From contig CAJUMQ010000009.1 of the NCBI GenBank assembly GCA_910587035.1, forward strand, positions 1,297 to 65,296: 64,000 nucleotides of DNA, in the 5' to 3' direction. The DNA is from an uncultured Desulfovibrio sp. GTDB lineage: Bacteria > Desulfobacterota > Desulfovibrionia > Desulfovibrionales > Desulfovibrionaceae. Both the position numbers and the translations under genes were made by a program. The stretch's first letter is position 1; each line of letters opens with the position of its first letter. The notes beneath the pieces were generated by a model. That model was not told the origin of the DNA. It worked only from the letters and a program-made list of their open reading frames with translations, and ran no database searches. Shown here in pieces: positions 52,453-60,392 of this stretch.

Positions 52453-53247
52453 TTATTTGCTGGCGATAAATGCAAAAGCATTGTGATTATGGATGGATTC
52501 CATGCTTTCCACCTCAACCTCATGCCACAAAACCGCCGTATGCCTTTCAAGAAATTCCGAAGCTCTCCGGGCCACATCCTCAACAAAAAAGGGTCTTGAA
52601 AATGCCATTTCTGTCACATATTTTTCATCTTCACGCTTAAGTAGTGTATATAGCGATGAGGAGGCGGATTTTTCAGCCAGTTCAATGAATTCCTCGAGCC
52701 AGACGAAGCGGGCAATGCGAATTTTCATTTTTATGAGGGCGCGCTGACTGTGTGCGCCCTCGCGGCTTATGGCTTTTGAGCAGGGGCATACGGTCATGAC
52801 TGGAACATTGATTTCAAGCAGAAATGTCTGCCTGTTGCCATCCAGCTCACCGGTGACAGAACAGTCATAGGCAATATTGGCGCTGGAACCTCCTGCCGGA
52901 GCGGCCTTGCGCATTAGGTAAGGGAAACTGAATTTTGCCCAGGATCTGCTGGCCACAAGTCTTAACTGCAGATTTTCCAGCAAATGCCGCATTGATTCAT
53001 AACCCAGCTCTTCTTTCCAGGCTTCGAGAGTCTCAACCAGCCTGCTCATATGGGTCCCTTTGAGTGATGCTGGCAGGTCAACGCCAAGGTCCACGCATGC
53101 AAGACAGTTCTGAATGCCATTTGCGCGGTCACGCAAAGCCAGGGGAAAACGCAGGCCGCGAACCCCCACGCGATCTATCGGCCTGGGGAAATCTGGCTCC
53201 AGTGATTGCACGTCCGGTAATTTATCTGCATTGGGCATATATGCCAT
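52453..53247 (-). CDS. folE2: GTP cyclohydrolase FolE2 (type IB)
   Basis: Opens the folate/queuosine pathway by making dihydroneopterin triphosphate from GTP; type IB enzymes work with Mn or other metals when Zn is scarce. The 264-residue protein has VGVRGLRFPLALRDR and the active-site VPVMTVCPCSKAIS, both FolE2 hallmarks. The ATG at 53247 overlaps the nikR stop (TGATG). Pairing of this metal-flexible enzyme with a metal sensor hints at metal-dependent control. Confidence 0.93.
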   Translation of the reverse strand: MAYMPNADKLPDVQSLEPDFPRPIDRVGVRGLRFPLALRDRANGIQNCLACVDLGVDLPASLKGTHMSRLVETLEAWKEELGYESMRHLLENLQLRLVASRSWAKFSFPYLMRKAAPAGGSSANIAYDCSVTGELDGNRQTFLLEINVPVMTVCPCSKAISREGAHSQRALIKMKIRIARFVWLEEFIELAEKSASSSLYTLLKREDEKYVTEMAFSRPFFVEDVARRASEFLERHTAVLWHEVEVESMESIHNHNAFAFIASK

Positions 53248-53663
53248 CAAACAAGATCCTCCCCATTGGGCGCCGGATTAAACACACCATACTTTACTCC
53301 CCTGCAGGAGATCAGCTTTTGGGCAAGGGCGAGCACTCTCTTGCAGTTGCCTCGCAGCACCAGAACCTCCAGACAGTTGCTGTGGTCCAGATGAAGGTGC
53401 ATGGTGGTGACAATAATATCATGATCATCGTGCTGCAATGTCATCAGTCTACGGGCAAGATCATGCTTGTGGTGATCATAAACCAGTGTGAGTGTGCCTC
53501 CGCCTTCGCCAGATGCGCCCCATTTCGCTTCGGCGATGGATGCGCGAAGCAGATCTCTTATTGCTTCGGAGCGGTTGGTGTAGCCTTTGTCGGCGCATAA
53601 TTCATCAAAAGCCATGAGCAAATCTGTATCAAGGGAAACGCCAAAGCGTGTCAAATTGCCCAT
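53247..53663 (-). CDS. nikR: Nickel-responsive regulator NikR
   Basis: Ribbon-helix-helix repressor/activator that senses nickel. N-terminal RHH domain (LTRFGVSLDTDLLMAFDEL, YTNRSEAIRDLLR) and C-terminal ACT-like domain with the nickel-site residues: His in VYDHHKHDL and the HLHLDHSNCLEVLVLRG stretch (two His and Cys). 138 residues. It is in an operon with a methyltransferase and folE2; the obvious nickel enzyme in this window is urease, about 31 kb away. Confidence 0.94.
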   Translation of the reverse strand: MGNLTRFGVSLDTDLLMAFDELCADKGYTNRSEAIRDLLRASIAEAKWGASGEGGGTLTLVYDHHKHDLARRLMTLQHDDHDIIVTTMHLHLDHSNCLEVLVLRGNCKRVLALAQKLISCRGVKYGVFNPAPNGEDLV

Positions 53664-53669
53664 AACGCA

Positions 53670-54359
53670 TCACATCCTGCATATTTCCCAAATAGTTATT
53701 CCGGTTGGCAAAGCCTGTGGATAAAGGGCCTCGATGGCGGTTTTTAAAATGGGGGCCACATGCCAGCCCGCCGCCTGAACCCTTTCCCTGAACATGGGGA
53801 AGATGTTGCGATCGGGATCCGCCAGCCACGCGACGCCATTTTGTGCAAGGGCAAAATTTATAAAATCGGAGAGGGGCTGGACAAATCGTTTTTCATAGAC
53901 AATATCCGCACCCCAGATTTTTTGAAAACAGTGTTTTGCAAAAGGTGGCTTGCGCCAGTCCATGCAGGCCAGCATTGGCATGTCAACGTGATTGAGGGTG
54001 GCATTGTTTCGGCAGTACGCTACAGCCCGCCAATCCAGATCGGCGGCTACGACCTTTGCTCCCAGCCAGGAGGCGATTATGGCGCTGAATCCCAGCCCAC
54101 AACCGAGATCAAGGCACAGGTTCTGTTCAATTTCCTGCCTTTTTTGACTGAGCCATTCCCCCAGGGCAATGCTGGCTGGCCACAACTCGGCCCAGTAGGG
54201 GATTCTTTCGTCCATGAAATCATCCGGGCTCATTGCATCCCACAATTCATCCAGACTGGCAGGCCGTTTTAAATGCCATTTTTTGCCTGAGCATGAAATC
54301 TCCATGGAATTGCCATCAATGCTCGCATGGGGCCGTCTGTTCAATTCTGAAAATGCCAT
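53670..54359 (-). CDS. Class I SAM methyltransferase (METTL21/lysine-MTase-like)
   Basis: SAM-dependent methyltransferase of 229 residues from the ATG at 54359 (the open frame to 54527 adds an unlikely hydrophobic leader). Motif I is LDLGCGLGFSAI, preceded by YWAELWPASIALGEWL, the W/E-rich segment characteristic of the Methyltransf_16/METTL family; post-I acidic ADLDW and the later GADIVYEKR (D-x-x-Y) also fit. Protein lysine methylation is likely but the substrate is not known. First gene of the nikR-folE2-ygjP-alr block. Confidence 0.78.
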   Translation of the reverse strand: MAFSELNRRPHASIDGNSMEISCSGKKWHLKRPASLDELWDAMSPDDFMDERIPYWAELWPASIALGEWLSQKRQEIEQNLCLDLGCGLGFSAIIASWLGAKVVAADLDWRAVAYCRNNATLNHVDMPMLACMDWRKPPFAKHCFQKIWGADIVYEKRFVQPLSDFINFALAQNGVAWLADPDRNIFPMFRERVQAAGWHVAPILKTAIEALYPQALPTGITIWEICRM

Positions 54360-54643
54360 TTGCAAAAAATAGACTATTTGCCCCAGACTGTACAGGGCTC
54401 GGCAAGTCGCAGACAGTGGCCGTCGGAAGCCAGGGCGGATTGCAAAAATATATAATTTATGTAAAAATATTTTAGACAGAAGACAACAAAAGGGAGTAAA
54501 TCCGGCTGCATATCTGTCATGTTTCATGAATAGTGATTGTTACTCCATGCCTGAGCCATATTCAGGATCTGTGCTGGATATGTGAGGCTACCACAAAGAG
54601 TCGATATTAAAGGCTGCCTTTTATAAAATTATGGCATATGCCA
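54360..54643. other. Intergenic region left of the RNA-like element
   Basis: No gene seen. A TATAAAAT stretch (54622-54629) followed by the palindrome ATGGCATATGCCAT (54631-54644) would place a plus-strand start just before the foldable segment, but no good -35 box is present. AAAGGC-T-GCCTTT (54609-54621) is a second small inverted repeat. Confidence 0.3.
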
Positions 54644-54877
54644 TCCGCCTTTACGGTGTAAACACGCGCACCGTGTCCCGCTCTAGGTGAGAATTGGCCC
54701 AAGGCGGACGGCGCTCAGCTGTGGGGATAATTCCAAAGTGAACATGCCATAAAGGCATGCCCGAAAAAGGGCAGGGCAATCTCGATTTGGCGACTGGAGA
54801 ATCTGAGGGCAACCTATCCAACATAGCAGCCACAGGCAGCCTTGCCGGCACACCAGATGCGCACAAGGCTGCGCGCC
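54644..54877 (+). ncRNA. Highly foldable segment, candidate structured RNA
   Basis: Nested helices cover the whole segment: TCCGCCTT (54644-54651) with AAGGCGGA (54701-54708), enclosing ACGGTG/CACCGT (54653-54658/54669-54674). GGCGC (54710-54714) pairs with GCGCC (54873-54877) and closes a three-way junction of CTGTGG/CCACAG (54719-54724/54830-54835, with inner GGATA/TATCC, CATGCC/GGCATG and CCC/GGG hairpins) and a nine-base stem GCAGCCTTG/CAAGGCTGC (54836-54844/54864-54872). The helices abut with no spare bases. It matches no RNA class I recognise. It ends five bases before the next gene, so it could be that gene's leader or a free RNA; the strand is assumed. Confidence 0.5.
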
Positions 54878-54881
54878 AGAT

Positions 54882-55373
54882 ATGAACCGGGGTTTGGAGA
54901 TGCAAAATACCGCGGAACTTTTTGATGAACACAGCACCGTTCAGGAAGCCCTGGATAATTTTGCCGTGTTGATTGATGATGTGGATTTTGCTGATATGCT
55001 GTCTCTGATGGGCATCGGCAAATTCCAGTTCCTGCTCCGCAAGCAGATGCGGGTGGAATTGAAAGGTCTCTACATGGCTTTATGGCACCTTGCCCTGGCC
55101 CGTTCTTTTCCGGACAGGGCCGATGAAATGTTTAATATTTTTCTGGAACGCTATCTGTCTGCCCATGGAGGTAAAATCGGTATCCAGACTGTGGAACGAG
55201 CCAAGCAGTATAGAGCCATGCTGTTGCCCAGCGGGGATGGCAATTTTATTGATGTGGCCAGGCATCTGGCATCGTTCCTGATTAAGGATCAGCAGGATAC
55301 GCGCGCTCTGACGCTCAAGCTTGCACTGAACATACGCAACGCCTATCGTTTTATCTTCGATCGTCTTATCTAA
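54882..55373 (+). CDS. Hypothetical alpha-helical protein (157-163 aa)
   Basis: A soluble, helix-rich protein with no signal peptide. The start is ATG at 54882, or ATG at 54900 which follows GGAG closely. The body has EALDNFAVLIDDVDFADMLSLMGIGKFQFLLRKQ-like helices, then ALARSFPDRADEMFNIFLERYL and QTVERAKQYRAMLLPSGDGNFIDVARHLASFL. I do not recognise the family. It directly follows the foldable RNA-like segment and precedes ribF by eight bases. Codon pattern and clean termination support a real gene. Confidence 0.72.
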   Translation: MNRGLEMQNTAELFDEHSTVQEALDNFAVLIDDVDFADMLSLMGIGKFQFLLRKQMRVELKGLYMALWHLALARSFPDRADEMFNIFLERYLSAHGGKIGIQTVERAKQYRAMLLPSGDGNFIDVARHLASFLIKDQQDTRALTLKLALNIRNAYRFIFDRLI

Positions 55374-55381
55374 ATTCAATT

Positions 55382-56305
55382 ATGAATACCGGTATTTTTC
55401 AATCCTCTGGAGAGGCATGCGTCACCATCGGCAATTTTGACGGCGTGCACCTGGGGCACCAGGCATTGATAAAGGCCGGTATGGCCATTGCGCACAGACA
55501 AAATCTTGATTTTATAATCCTCACGTTTGCGCCCCACCCAAGAAGTGTGCTTGGTGAAAAGCCGCATATTCCCCTCACAACCCGCTCATGCCGCAGGCAG
55601 ATGCTGGAGAAATGTGGCGCACGGCATATAATTGAAATGAGTTTTAGCAGGGCCCTTTCTGCGCTTTCGCCTGAGGAGTTCGTTGAACGGCATCTGCTGC
55701 CCATGAATCTGGGACATCTGGTGATAGGCTATGATTTTTCCCTTGGCCACAATAGAGAGGGAAGCATAGACAAGTTGAGGCATTTGGCTGCCATCCACAA
55801 TTTTGAAGTAAGCCGAATTCCTCCTTTTGAACTGGCTGGCGCCCCGGTAAGCTCAACCCGGCTGCGGCAATGTATCATGGCAGGTGATGTCGACCAGGCG
55901 GCTCGGCTGCTTGGCAGATATTATGCTGTCTGTGGAACTGTTGTGCATGGCCATGCCAGAGGCAGAGAAATTGGGTTCCCAACAGCCAATCTGCGTCCGG
56001 ATGGCACCCTCCTGCCGGCGAATGGGGTTTATGCCACCTGGGCCATTGTGGACGGGAAAAAATATTCAGCCATGACAAATATTGGCAATAATCCGACCTT
56101 TGATGGTAAGAACTTGACCATTGAAACGTTTTTACTGTCTGAAAATCCCCAGCTATATGGACGCAAGATGTGCATTGAATTTGTCCAGAGGCTGCGCGCG
56201 GAGAAAAAATTTGTCAGCCCCGCAGAACTGGTGGCCCAAATAAAGAGGGATGTAGAGCAGGGGAGAAATCTTCTGCGGGAGGCAAAAGAATGGCCACAGC
56301 ATTAA
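55382..56305 (+). CDS. ribF: Bifunctional riboflavin kinase / FAD synthetase
   Basis: Phosphorylates riboflavin to FMN and adenylates FMN to FAD. The N-terminal FMN-adenylyltransferase domain has NFDGVHLGHQALI and the later PVSSTRLRQCI (usually ISSTxIR). The C-terminal flavokinase domain has GRYYAVCGTVVHGHARGREIGFPTANL and MTNIGNNPTF. 307 residues, normal. It overlaps the PHP gene by 16 bases. Confidence 0.95.
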   Translation: MNTGIFQSSGEACVTIGNFDGVHLGHQALIKAGMAIAHRQNLDFIILTFAPHPRSVLGEKPHIPLTTRSCRRQMLEKCGARHIIEMSFSRALSALSPEEFVERHLLPMNLGHLVIGYDFSLGHNREGSIDKLRHLAAIHNFEVSRIPPFELAGAPVSSTRLRQCIMAGDVDQAARLLGRYYAVCGTVVHGHARGREIGFPTANLRPDGTLLPANGVYATWAIVDGKKYSAMTNIGNNPTFDGKNLTIETFLLSENPQLYGRKMCIEFVQRLRAEKKFVSPAELVAQIKRDVEQGRNLLREAKEWPQH

Positions 56306-57120
56306 AAGCTTCCGATTTGCATAACCATACGGTGGCCTCTCATGGCCTTGGCACTGTGGAGGAAATGTATAAGGCTGGCAGGGACAGGAATCTGCGTTTT
56401 ATGGGGTTTGCGGAGCATACACCTCTGCCGCCTGGCATAAAATGTAATATCTATACTGGCGATCTGAATCATGAGTTTCCCATCTACATTCAGAAAGTGC
56501 TTGCCTTGAAGGACAATCCCAACGGCCCCCAGCCTCTCCTTGGCATGGAGCTGGACTGGCTGCCATCAAAAAGGGAATGGATGGATAATCTGGTGCGCAG
56601 CGCGCCTTATGATTATGTTCTGGGTTCGTTGCACTATATAGACGGCTACTCCACCTCCAATATCCCGCTTTGGCAAAAATGGCCGGATACCCCCTCCCGA
56701 TTCGGCCGTTTCGAGGCATATTTTTCAGAAATGGTAAACATGGTGAAAAGTGGGCTGATCCAGATTGCCTCACATCCGGATTTTATTAAATTCCGGGTTT
56801 GGCCGGACTTTCAGCTTTGGCTTGAGAGCAAAGGCAGCCGTGACTATCTGGCCGCTGCCCTGGAAAGCATGGTGCGGCATGATGTAGCCATGGAAATTAA
56901 TGCAGCCGGCCTGCGGCGGGATTTTCATGAACCATATCCATGCCCTGTGATCATGCGTATGGCAAGGCAGGCGGGAGTGCGAATAACCTTTGGCTCGGAT
57001 GCCCATAAACCAGAGGAAGTCGCCATGGATATTGACAGACTCCATGATTATGCGGCTTCATTCGGTTTTAAAAATCATCTTGTTTTCGTGGGCAGGCAGC
57101 CCCTGGAGTTTGGAATTTAA
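56290..57120 (+). CDS. PHP-domain phosphatase (histidinol-phosphatase-like)
   Basis: A PHP-superfamily phosphoesterase of 276 residues. Metal-binding signatures are in place: DLHNHTVASHG, GFAEHTPLP, LLGMELDWLP, VLGSLHYID, IASHPDFIKF and FGSDAHKPEEV. This is the HisK/HisJ type of histidinol-phosphate phosphatase, so a role in histidine synthesis is likely, although PHP enzymes vary in substrate. The start codon overlaps the ribF end. Confidence 0.85.
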   Translation: MATALKASDLHNHTVASHGLGTVEEMYKAGRDRNLRFMGFAEHTPLPPGIKCNIYTGDLNHEFPIYIQKVLALKDNPNGPQPLLGMELDWLPSKREWMDNLVRSAPYDYVLGSLHYIDGYSTSNIPLWQKWPDTPSRFGRFEAYFSEMVNMVKSGLIQIASHPDFIKFRVWPDFQLWLESKGSRDYLAAALESMVRHDVAMEINAAGLRRDFHEPYPCPVIMRMARQAGVRITFGSDAHKPEEVAMDIDRLHDYAASFGFKNHLVFVGRQPLEFGI

Positions 57121-57303
57121 AGCATTTTCGCGGTGAAATCGCGTAAACGCCCAGGCGACGAAAGCAGTTGTCCAGGCCGAAAATAGCAACATCTGTACCG
57201 CCGAAATGCTTGCAGCGAATTGAATGGAAATATAAAATAGATGTTTTAATGCGATAAATTCCTTATGCATCCAGGCATCCCATTCACCGCCCTGCCTGTG
57301 CAT
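57058..57303 (-). CDS. Possible small membrane protein in the hisJ-like/rlmD gap
   Basis: An 81-codon minus-strand frame that fills the otherwise empty 221-base gap and overlaps the end of the PHP gene by 63 bases. It encodes a plausible membrane helix (ISAVQMLLFSAWTTAFVAWAF). Start alternatives are ATG 57303 and an internal ATG with GGGATG ahead. The overlap and weak ribosome binding site make it doubtful. The gap also contains AAAGCATTTTCGCGGTGAAA, a weak match to the dispersed repeats. Confidence 0.25.
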   Translation of the reverse strand: MHRQGGEWDAWMHKEFIALKHLFYISIQFAASISAVQMLLFSAWTTAFVAWAFTRFHRENALNSKLQGLPAHENKMIFKTE

Positions 57304-57341
57304 TTCAAAATAAAAATTAATTAAGAGACAAAGGCTTTGGC

Positions 57342-58751
57342 TTGAGTGGCAGACATGTCATCATTCCCGTATGCGATCTTGCCGCTGATGGCAGGGGCCT
57401 TGGTTTTATGCCGGCAGAGGATCCGGAGCAAGGCAAAATTGCGCTCATACAGGGCGCTTTGCCCGGGCAGCTGGTGGAGTGCAGGGTTGTAAACCACAAG
57501 GGCGGAATTATACAGTGCGATCTGATATATATCCACAGCAGCTCATGGACACCGGCGGCCCCCCTCTGCCCGCATTCCCAGGAGTGTGGGGGCTGTCCAT
57601 TAATATCCGCTCCTTATGATCTGCAACTCCAATGGAAGCAGAAGATCGCCAGGGACGCCATTACACGCATTGGCCGCATTGACCGGGAAGAGTTTGACAA
57701 TCTGGCCACAACGATAGTGCCCTCTCCACACATCACAGCCTACCGCAACAAGGCTGTCTTTGCCTTTGGGCGGTCCCAGAGTGGGGAATTTCTCGCCGGA
57801 TTTCGCAAACCTTTCAGCCATGAAGTCTGCAATATCAACGAATGCGCGCTTCTGGATGCAGCAGCCTGTCAAATCCTGGCCATTTTCCGGCAACTGGCCT
57901 CATTGGCCAACCTCGAGCCTTATGCGCCACATACTGGTGGATTCTTGCGTTTCCTTTCCCTGCGCAAAGGGGTGCATGGCAAGGATGCCAGGTGGTGGGT
58001 CATCTGTGTAACCAGTGCGGGCGCCAGACACGAAAGAGACCAGGTGGCGCGCCTGGGCAGACAACTAATGGAAAGAATGCCAGAGGTTGCCTGCTTTATT
58101 CATGAAGAGAGAAGAAAAAGGGACTTGCAGCCATTTGGCGAAAAACGTGTTTTCTGCCTCCAGGCGCCTGGGGTGGATGCAACATTGGAGATGGAGCTGG
58201 CAAATCGCAGATTCAAAATCGATGCCGCTTCCTTTTTTCAGATAAACAATGGCGCTGCCACGCGGCTTGCGGATATTATCACGCGCATGGGGGCCAATAT
58301 TCCGGCAAAAAGCGTTTTATTGGATCTTTATTGCGGCGCCGGAGCGCCGGGGCAACTTTTGGCTCATGCCAGCTCAAAGCTCTACGGGATAGAAATTGAC
58401 AGGAGGGCGGTGGGACTTGCCAAAAAAAACGCACTGAACGCAGGCCTTGGCAATTGCGCCTACTTTTGCGGCGATGCTGGCAAAACCCTCATGACAATGC
58501 AGACCAGACTGCAAAATAAAAGTATGACTTTGCTTGTGGATCCGCCCCGCAGCGGCATGGACAAGGCCACACTGGACGCAGCAATGAAACTTTATCCCGA
58601 AAATGTGATTTATGTGTCCTGCAATCCGGCTACCCTGGCCAGAGATGCCATTTCTTTGCAGAAGAAATATAGGCTCGTGGAATTTCATTCAGTGGACATG
58701 TTTCCTCATACTCCCCACCAGGAATGCTGCACATGGTGGACAAGACTATAA
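57342..58751 (+). CDS. 23S rRNA (uracil-5-)-methyltransferase, RumA/RlmD type
   Basis: Methylates a uridine of 23S rRNA using SAM. Cysteines CPHSQECGGC for a 4Fe-4S cluster lie near residue 80. The SAM-binding motif is LLDLYCGAGAPGQLL, and the catalytic Cys region is YVSCNPATLARD, with VDPPRSGMDKATLDA upstream. It starts with TTG at 57342, supported by AAAGG seven bases ahead. 469 residues, consistent with the RlmD/RlmC family; which uridine is modified cannot be decided from sequence. Confidence 0.88.
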   Translation: MSGRHVIIPVCDLAADGRGLGFMPAEDPEQGKIALIQGALPGQLVECRVVNHKGGIIQCDLIYIHSSSWTPAAPLCPHSQECGGCPLISAPYDLQLQWKQKIARDAITRIGRIDREEFDNLATTIVPSPHITAYRNKAVFAFGRSQSGEFLAGFRKPFSHEVCNINECALLDAAACQILAIFRQLASLANLEPYAPHTGGFLRFLSLRKGVHGKDARWWVICVTSAGARHERDQVARLGRQLMERMPEVACFIHEERRKRDLQPFGEKRVFCLQAPGVDATLEMELANRRFKIDAASFFQINNGAATRLADIITRMGANIPAKSVLLDLYCGAGAPGQLLAHASSKLYGIEIDRRAVGLAKKNALNAGLGNCAYFCGDAGKTLMTMQTRLQNKSMTLLVDPPRSGMDKATLDAAMKLYPENVIYVSCNPATLARDAISLQKKYRLVEFHSVDMFPHTPHQECCTWWTRL

Positions 58752-59148
58752 TATTTTAGATTTGTATATCCCAGGTAAAGGCAGTTTAAAAGGCAAATGC
58801 CATAAAGCATCTCTCGCTCTGGAACATTTTTGGGGGTCCATCCTGATTTAGATGCGCAGCACAGGGAATCGTAATTTGGCTCCTTGACACACAGTGCAAA
58901 GGAATCTAACCTCAATCGGTACTAATTTTGATAATTAACAAACTGGTGTTCCTGGAGCCAGACACCTGAAAAATATTGTAAATTTGATCCAATGCGCAGA
59001 AAGTTCAGCCGCTGGAGCAAAGCAGGTATTTTTAGGATTGGCGGCTGGTTCTTTGGAATTTTTCCTTCCCTTTTTTAGCGGCGGAGAGTGGTTAAGGGTC
59101 TGCCAATTTATGGATTTCTGCATTAATATGTACGATATCAAATACTTA

Positions 59149-59158
59149 CCCCCCCCCC
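59149..59158. repeat. C10 homopolymer tract
   Basis: Ten consecutive cytosines on the plus strand (G10 on the minus), the only such tract noticed in the window. Tracts of this length slip during replication and underlie phase variation in several host-associated bacteria. Here it lies about 450 bases before the 140-aa gene, in no supported gene. Confidence 0.9.
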
Positions 59159-59240
59159 AACCACACACTATGCGCACAGATTTTGCATAGGACGCATACG
59201 GTATAACTCAAACTGCTGTGCCCGCATAAATAAGACTCAA

Positions 59241-59262
59241 GCCCCTTGGGGCATCCATTTTT
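59241..59262 (+). terminator. Possible weak terminator
   Basis: GCCCC/GGGGC (59241-59252) forms a five-base stem with a two-base loop, followed four bases later by ATTTTTC. It could end plus-strand transcription from the rRNA methyltransferase, about 490 bases upstream. Confidence 0.3.
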
Positions 59263-59439
59263 CAGATACTCCCGGTTTCAGACGGGATTATCATTTCTCC
59301 TGTTTAATCCTCACCAACGACCAGCAAGTTAATCGCCAGGCTGCCAGACAGGCTACGCTCTGCCATTTTAATAACCTGTCAATTCACAGGATATCCATAT
59401 TCGGCTTTGTGTCTTATTCCGAGAAAAGCTCTGGGAACT

Positions 59440-59473
59440 TAGGCAACACGTTAATCTTTGCTTATGATAGCAA
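59440..59473 (+). promoter_or_regulatory. Candidate promoter and operator before the 140-aa gene
   Basis: TAGGCA (59440-59445) and TATGAT (59463-59468) are 17 bases apart. The -10 box is flanked by TTGCT and AGCAA, an inverted repeat centred on it (59458-59473), as expected for a repressor site. It lies about 140 bases before the start codon. Confidence 0.3.
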
Positions 59474-59606
59474 GATTTTAAAAATGCCTTTTGGAAAGAG
59501 AGCAGGCCAGCGTATTCCATAAACTGGAGACTTGTAAGTAGGGCGGACATCAACGTTGCAATGAGAATTAAAAAACATCCAAAATGTTAAGCCATAAGGA
59601 GTTAAA

Positions 59607-60029
59607 ATGGCAGACATCGTTATTTCCGGCAAAAAGCATCTTAATACTATCTGCAAGGAATTTTCAGATCAGTTTCCTTTTCTTTTTTTAACTTTTTTCA
59701 CGCCACAAGAATGGGAAAAGGCGCAAGAAGGCAAGGAAAGAATCCATCCCATTCCTGGAAATCAGTCCCTGAGCGCTGTGCGCACCAAAAAAGCAGTCAG
59801 GGATGAAAAGGAAATGTCCATCCATGGGCGCACATTAGTAAAAAACATAGAAAACAACTTCCTGAATACATACGGAATCTATGTGCAGATCTGCTACAAT
59901 AAAAATGGCAATAATTACTATACATCTGGAGATAGTGATGAAATGAGTCTCACTCAACTTAACAAAAAATTGAGCGAAGAAGGTGCTACCAACATTAAAG
60001 AAAACCCGCAGCTATGGCGTAAGGATTGA
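59607..60029 (+). CDS. Small protein with duplicated ~45-residue unit (140 aa), KAP locus
   Basis: A soluble protein without signal peptide, starting MADIVISGKKHL after a good AAGGAG (59596-59601). The N-terminal half (DIVISGKKHLNTICKEFSDQF) and the second half (EMSIHGRTLVKNIENNFLNTYG) share the pattern 'I.G...v..i...F...yg', so the protein is two copies of one unit; the second ends ...MSLTQLNKKL. The 99-aa protein at 63.4 kb has the same two-unit layout. The unit resembles a small beta-grasp-like fold, but that is a guess. I have a vague memory of similar uncharacterised proteins in gut bacteria and cannot verify it. It is separated from the rest by a 345-base gap. Confidence 0.72.
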   Translation: MADIVISGKKHLNTICKEFSDQFPFLFLTFFTPQEWEKAQEGKERIHPIPGNQSLSAVRTKKAVRDEKEMSIHGRTLVKNIENNFLNTYGIYVQICYNKNGNNYYTSGDSDEMSLTQLNKKLSEEGATNIKENPQLWRKD

Positions 60030-60392
60030 TCGTTTATCCAATTTTAGCATGACTTGGGCCATGCAAACCGCAATTGAAGAAAGCTGATTGCTGTGGCGGC
60101 GTTCACTGCCTGGACAGCCGCCACTCATTGGCACAGTCATGGTGGAATAACAACCAAAATACATTTGCTTTGCAATAAGAGAAAAAGAATTTCTATTTGA
60201 TTCTGAGCGATATAATATGTTCCAAAAATTAAAAGATTGGAGGGGCATGGCCTTCCATTATAATCGTTTTCTCATACCTTTCATTCCTTCTTTTGCCAGG
60301 GCTTTTCATTCAAATTTTTTTGCATCCAGTGGGCCTGATGAAACGTGCTATAAGGATAAGAGTGACATTCGAGATTGCAAAGGAGTTTAAAA
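60030..60392 (+). other. Leader region of the membrane-protein/KAP genes
   Basis: Contains a strong hairpin: GTGGCGGC (60093-60100) pairs with GCCGCCAC (60117-60124) around a 16-base loop, with no T-run after it. A perfect -10 box TATAAT (60211-60216) follows but has no good -35. The 47-codon ORF described separately begins at 60247. Confidence 0.5.
60247..60390 (+). CDS. 47-aa upstream ORF coupled to the membrane protein gene
   Basis: ATG at 60247 follows GGAGGGG (60239-60245) at very short spacing. The frame encodes MAFHYNRFLIPFIPSFARAF, then a polar segment with CYKDKSDIRDCKGV, and stops at 60388-60390, two bases before the next start codon and inside that gene's ribosome binding site (AAGGAG). 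This geometry is typical of a translated leader or a coupled small protein. The family is unknown. Confidence 0.45.
   Translation: MAFHYNRFLIPFIPSFARAFHSNFFASSGPDETCYKDKSDIRDCKGV

Larger units (their letters stand above)
58752..59606. other. 855-bp gene-poor region before the KAP locus
   Basis: No supported gene. A perfect TTGACA (58884-58889) has only a weak -10 partner 17 bases on. Two overlapping frames (58984-59190 plus; 58935-59177 minus) cross the C10 tract but lack ribosome binding sites. Three short minus-strand frames near 59.2-59.4 kb (one starting MAERSLSG, another MDAPRGLSLIY) sit among small hairpins and may be remnants of something mobile. Confidence 0.4.

Noticed and set aside
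53716..53724. Perfect DnaA box TGTGGATAA
   Set aside because: It is a single box inside the methyltransferase gene; no cluster is nearby, so it is not evidence of an origin.
54430..54480. GCCACTGT on the minus strand, as in the cobalamin riboswitch core
   Set aside because: The flanking conserved boxes and helices of that riboswitch are not present.
58935..59190. Two overlapping frames across the C10 tract
   Set aside because: Neither has a ribosome binding site or recognisable domain; they are mentioned only because tract slippage could alter them.
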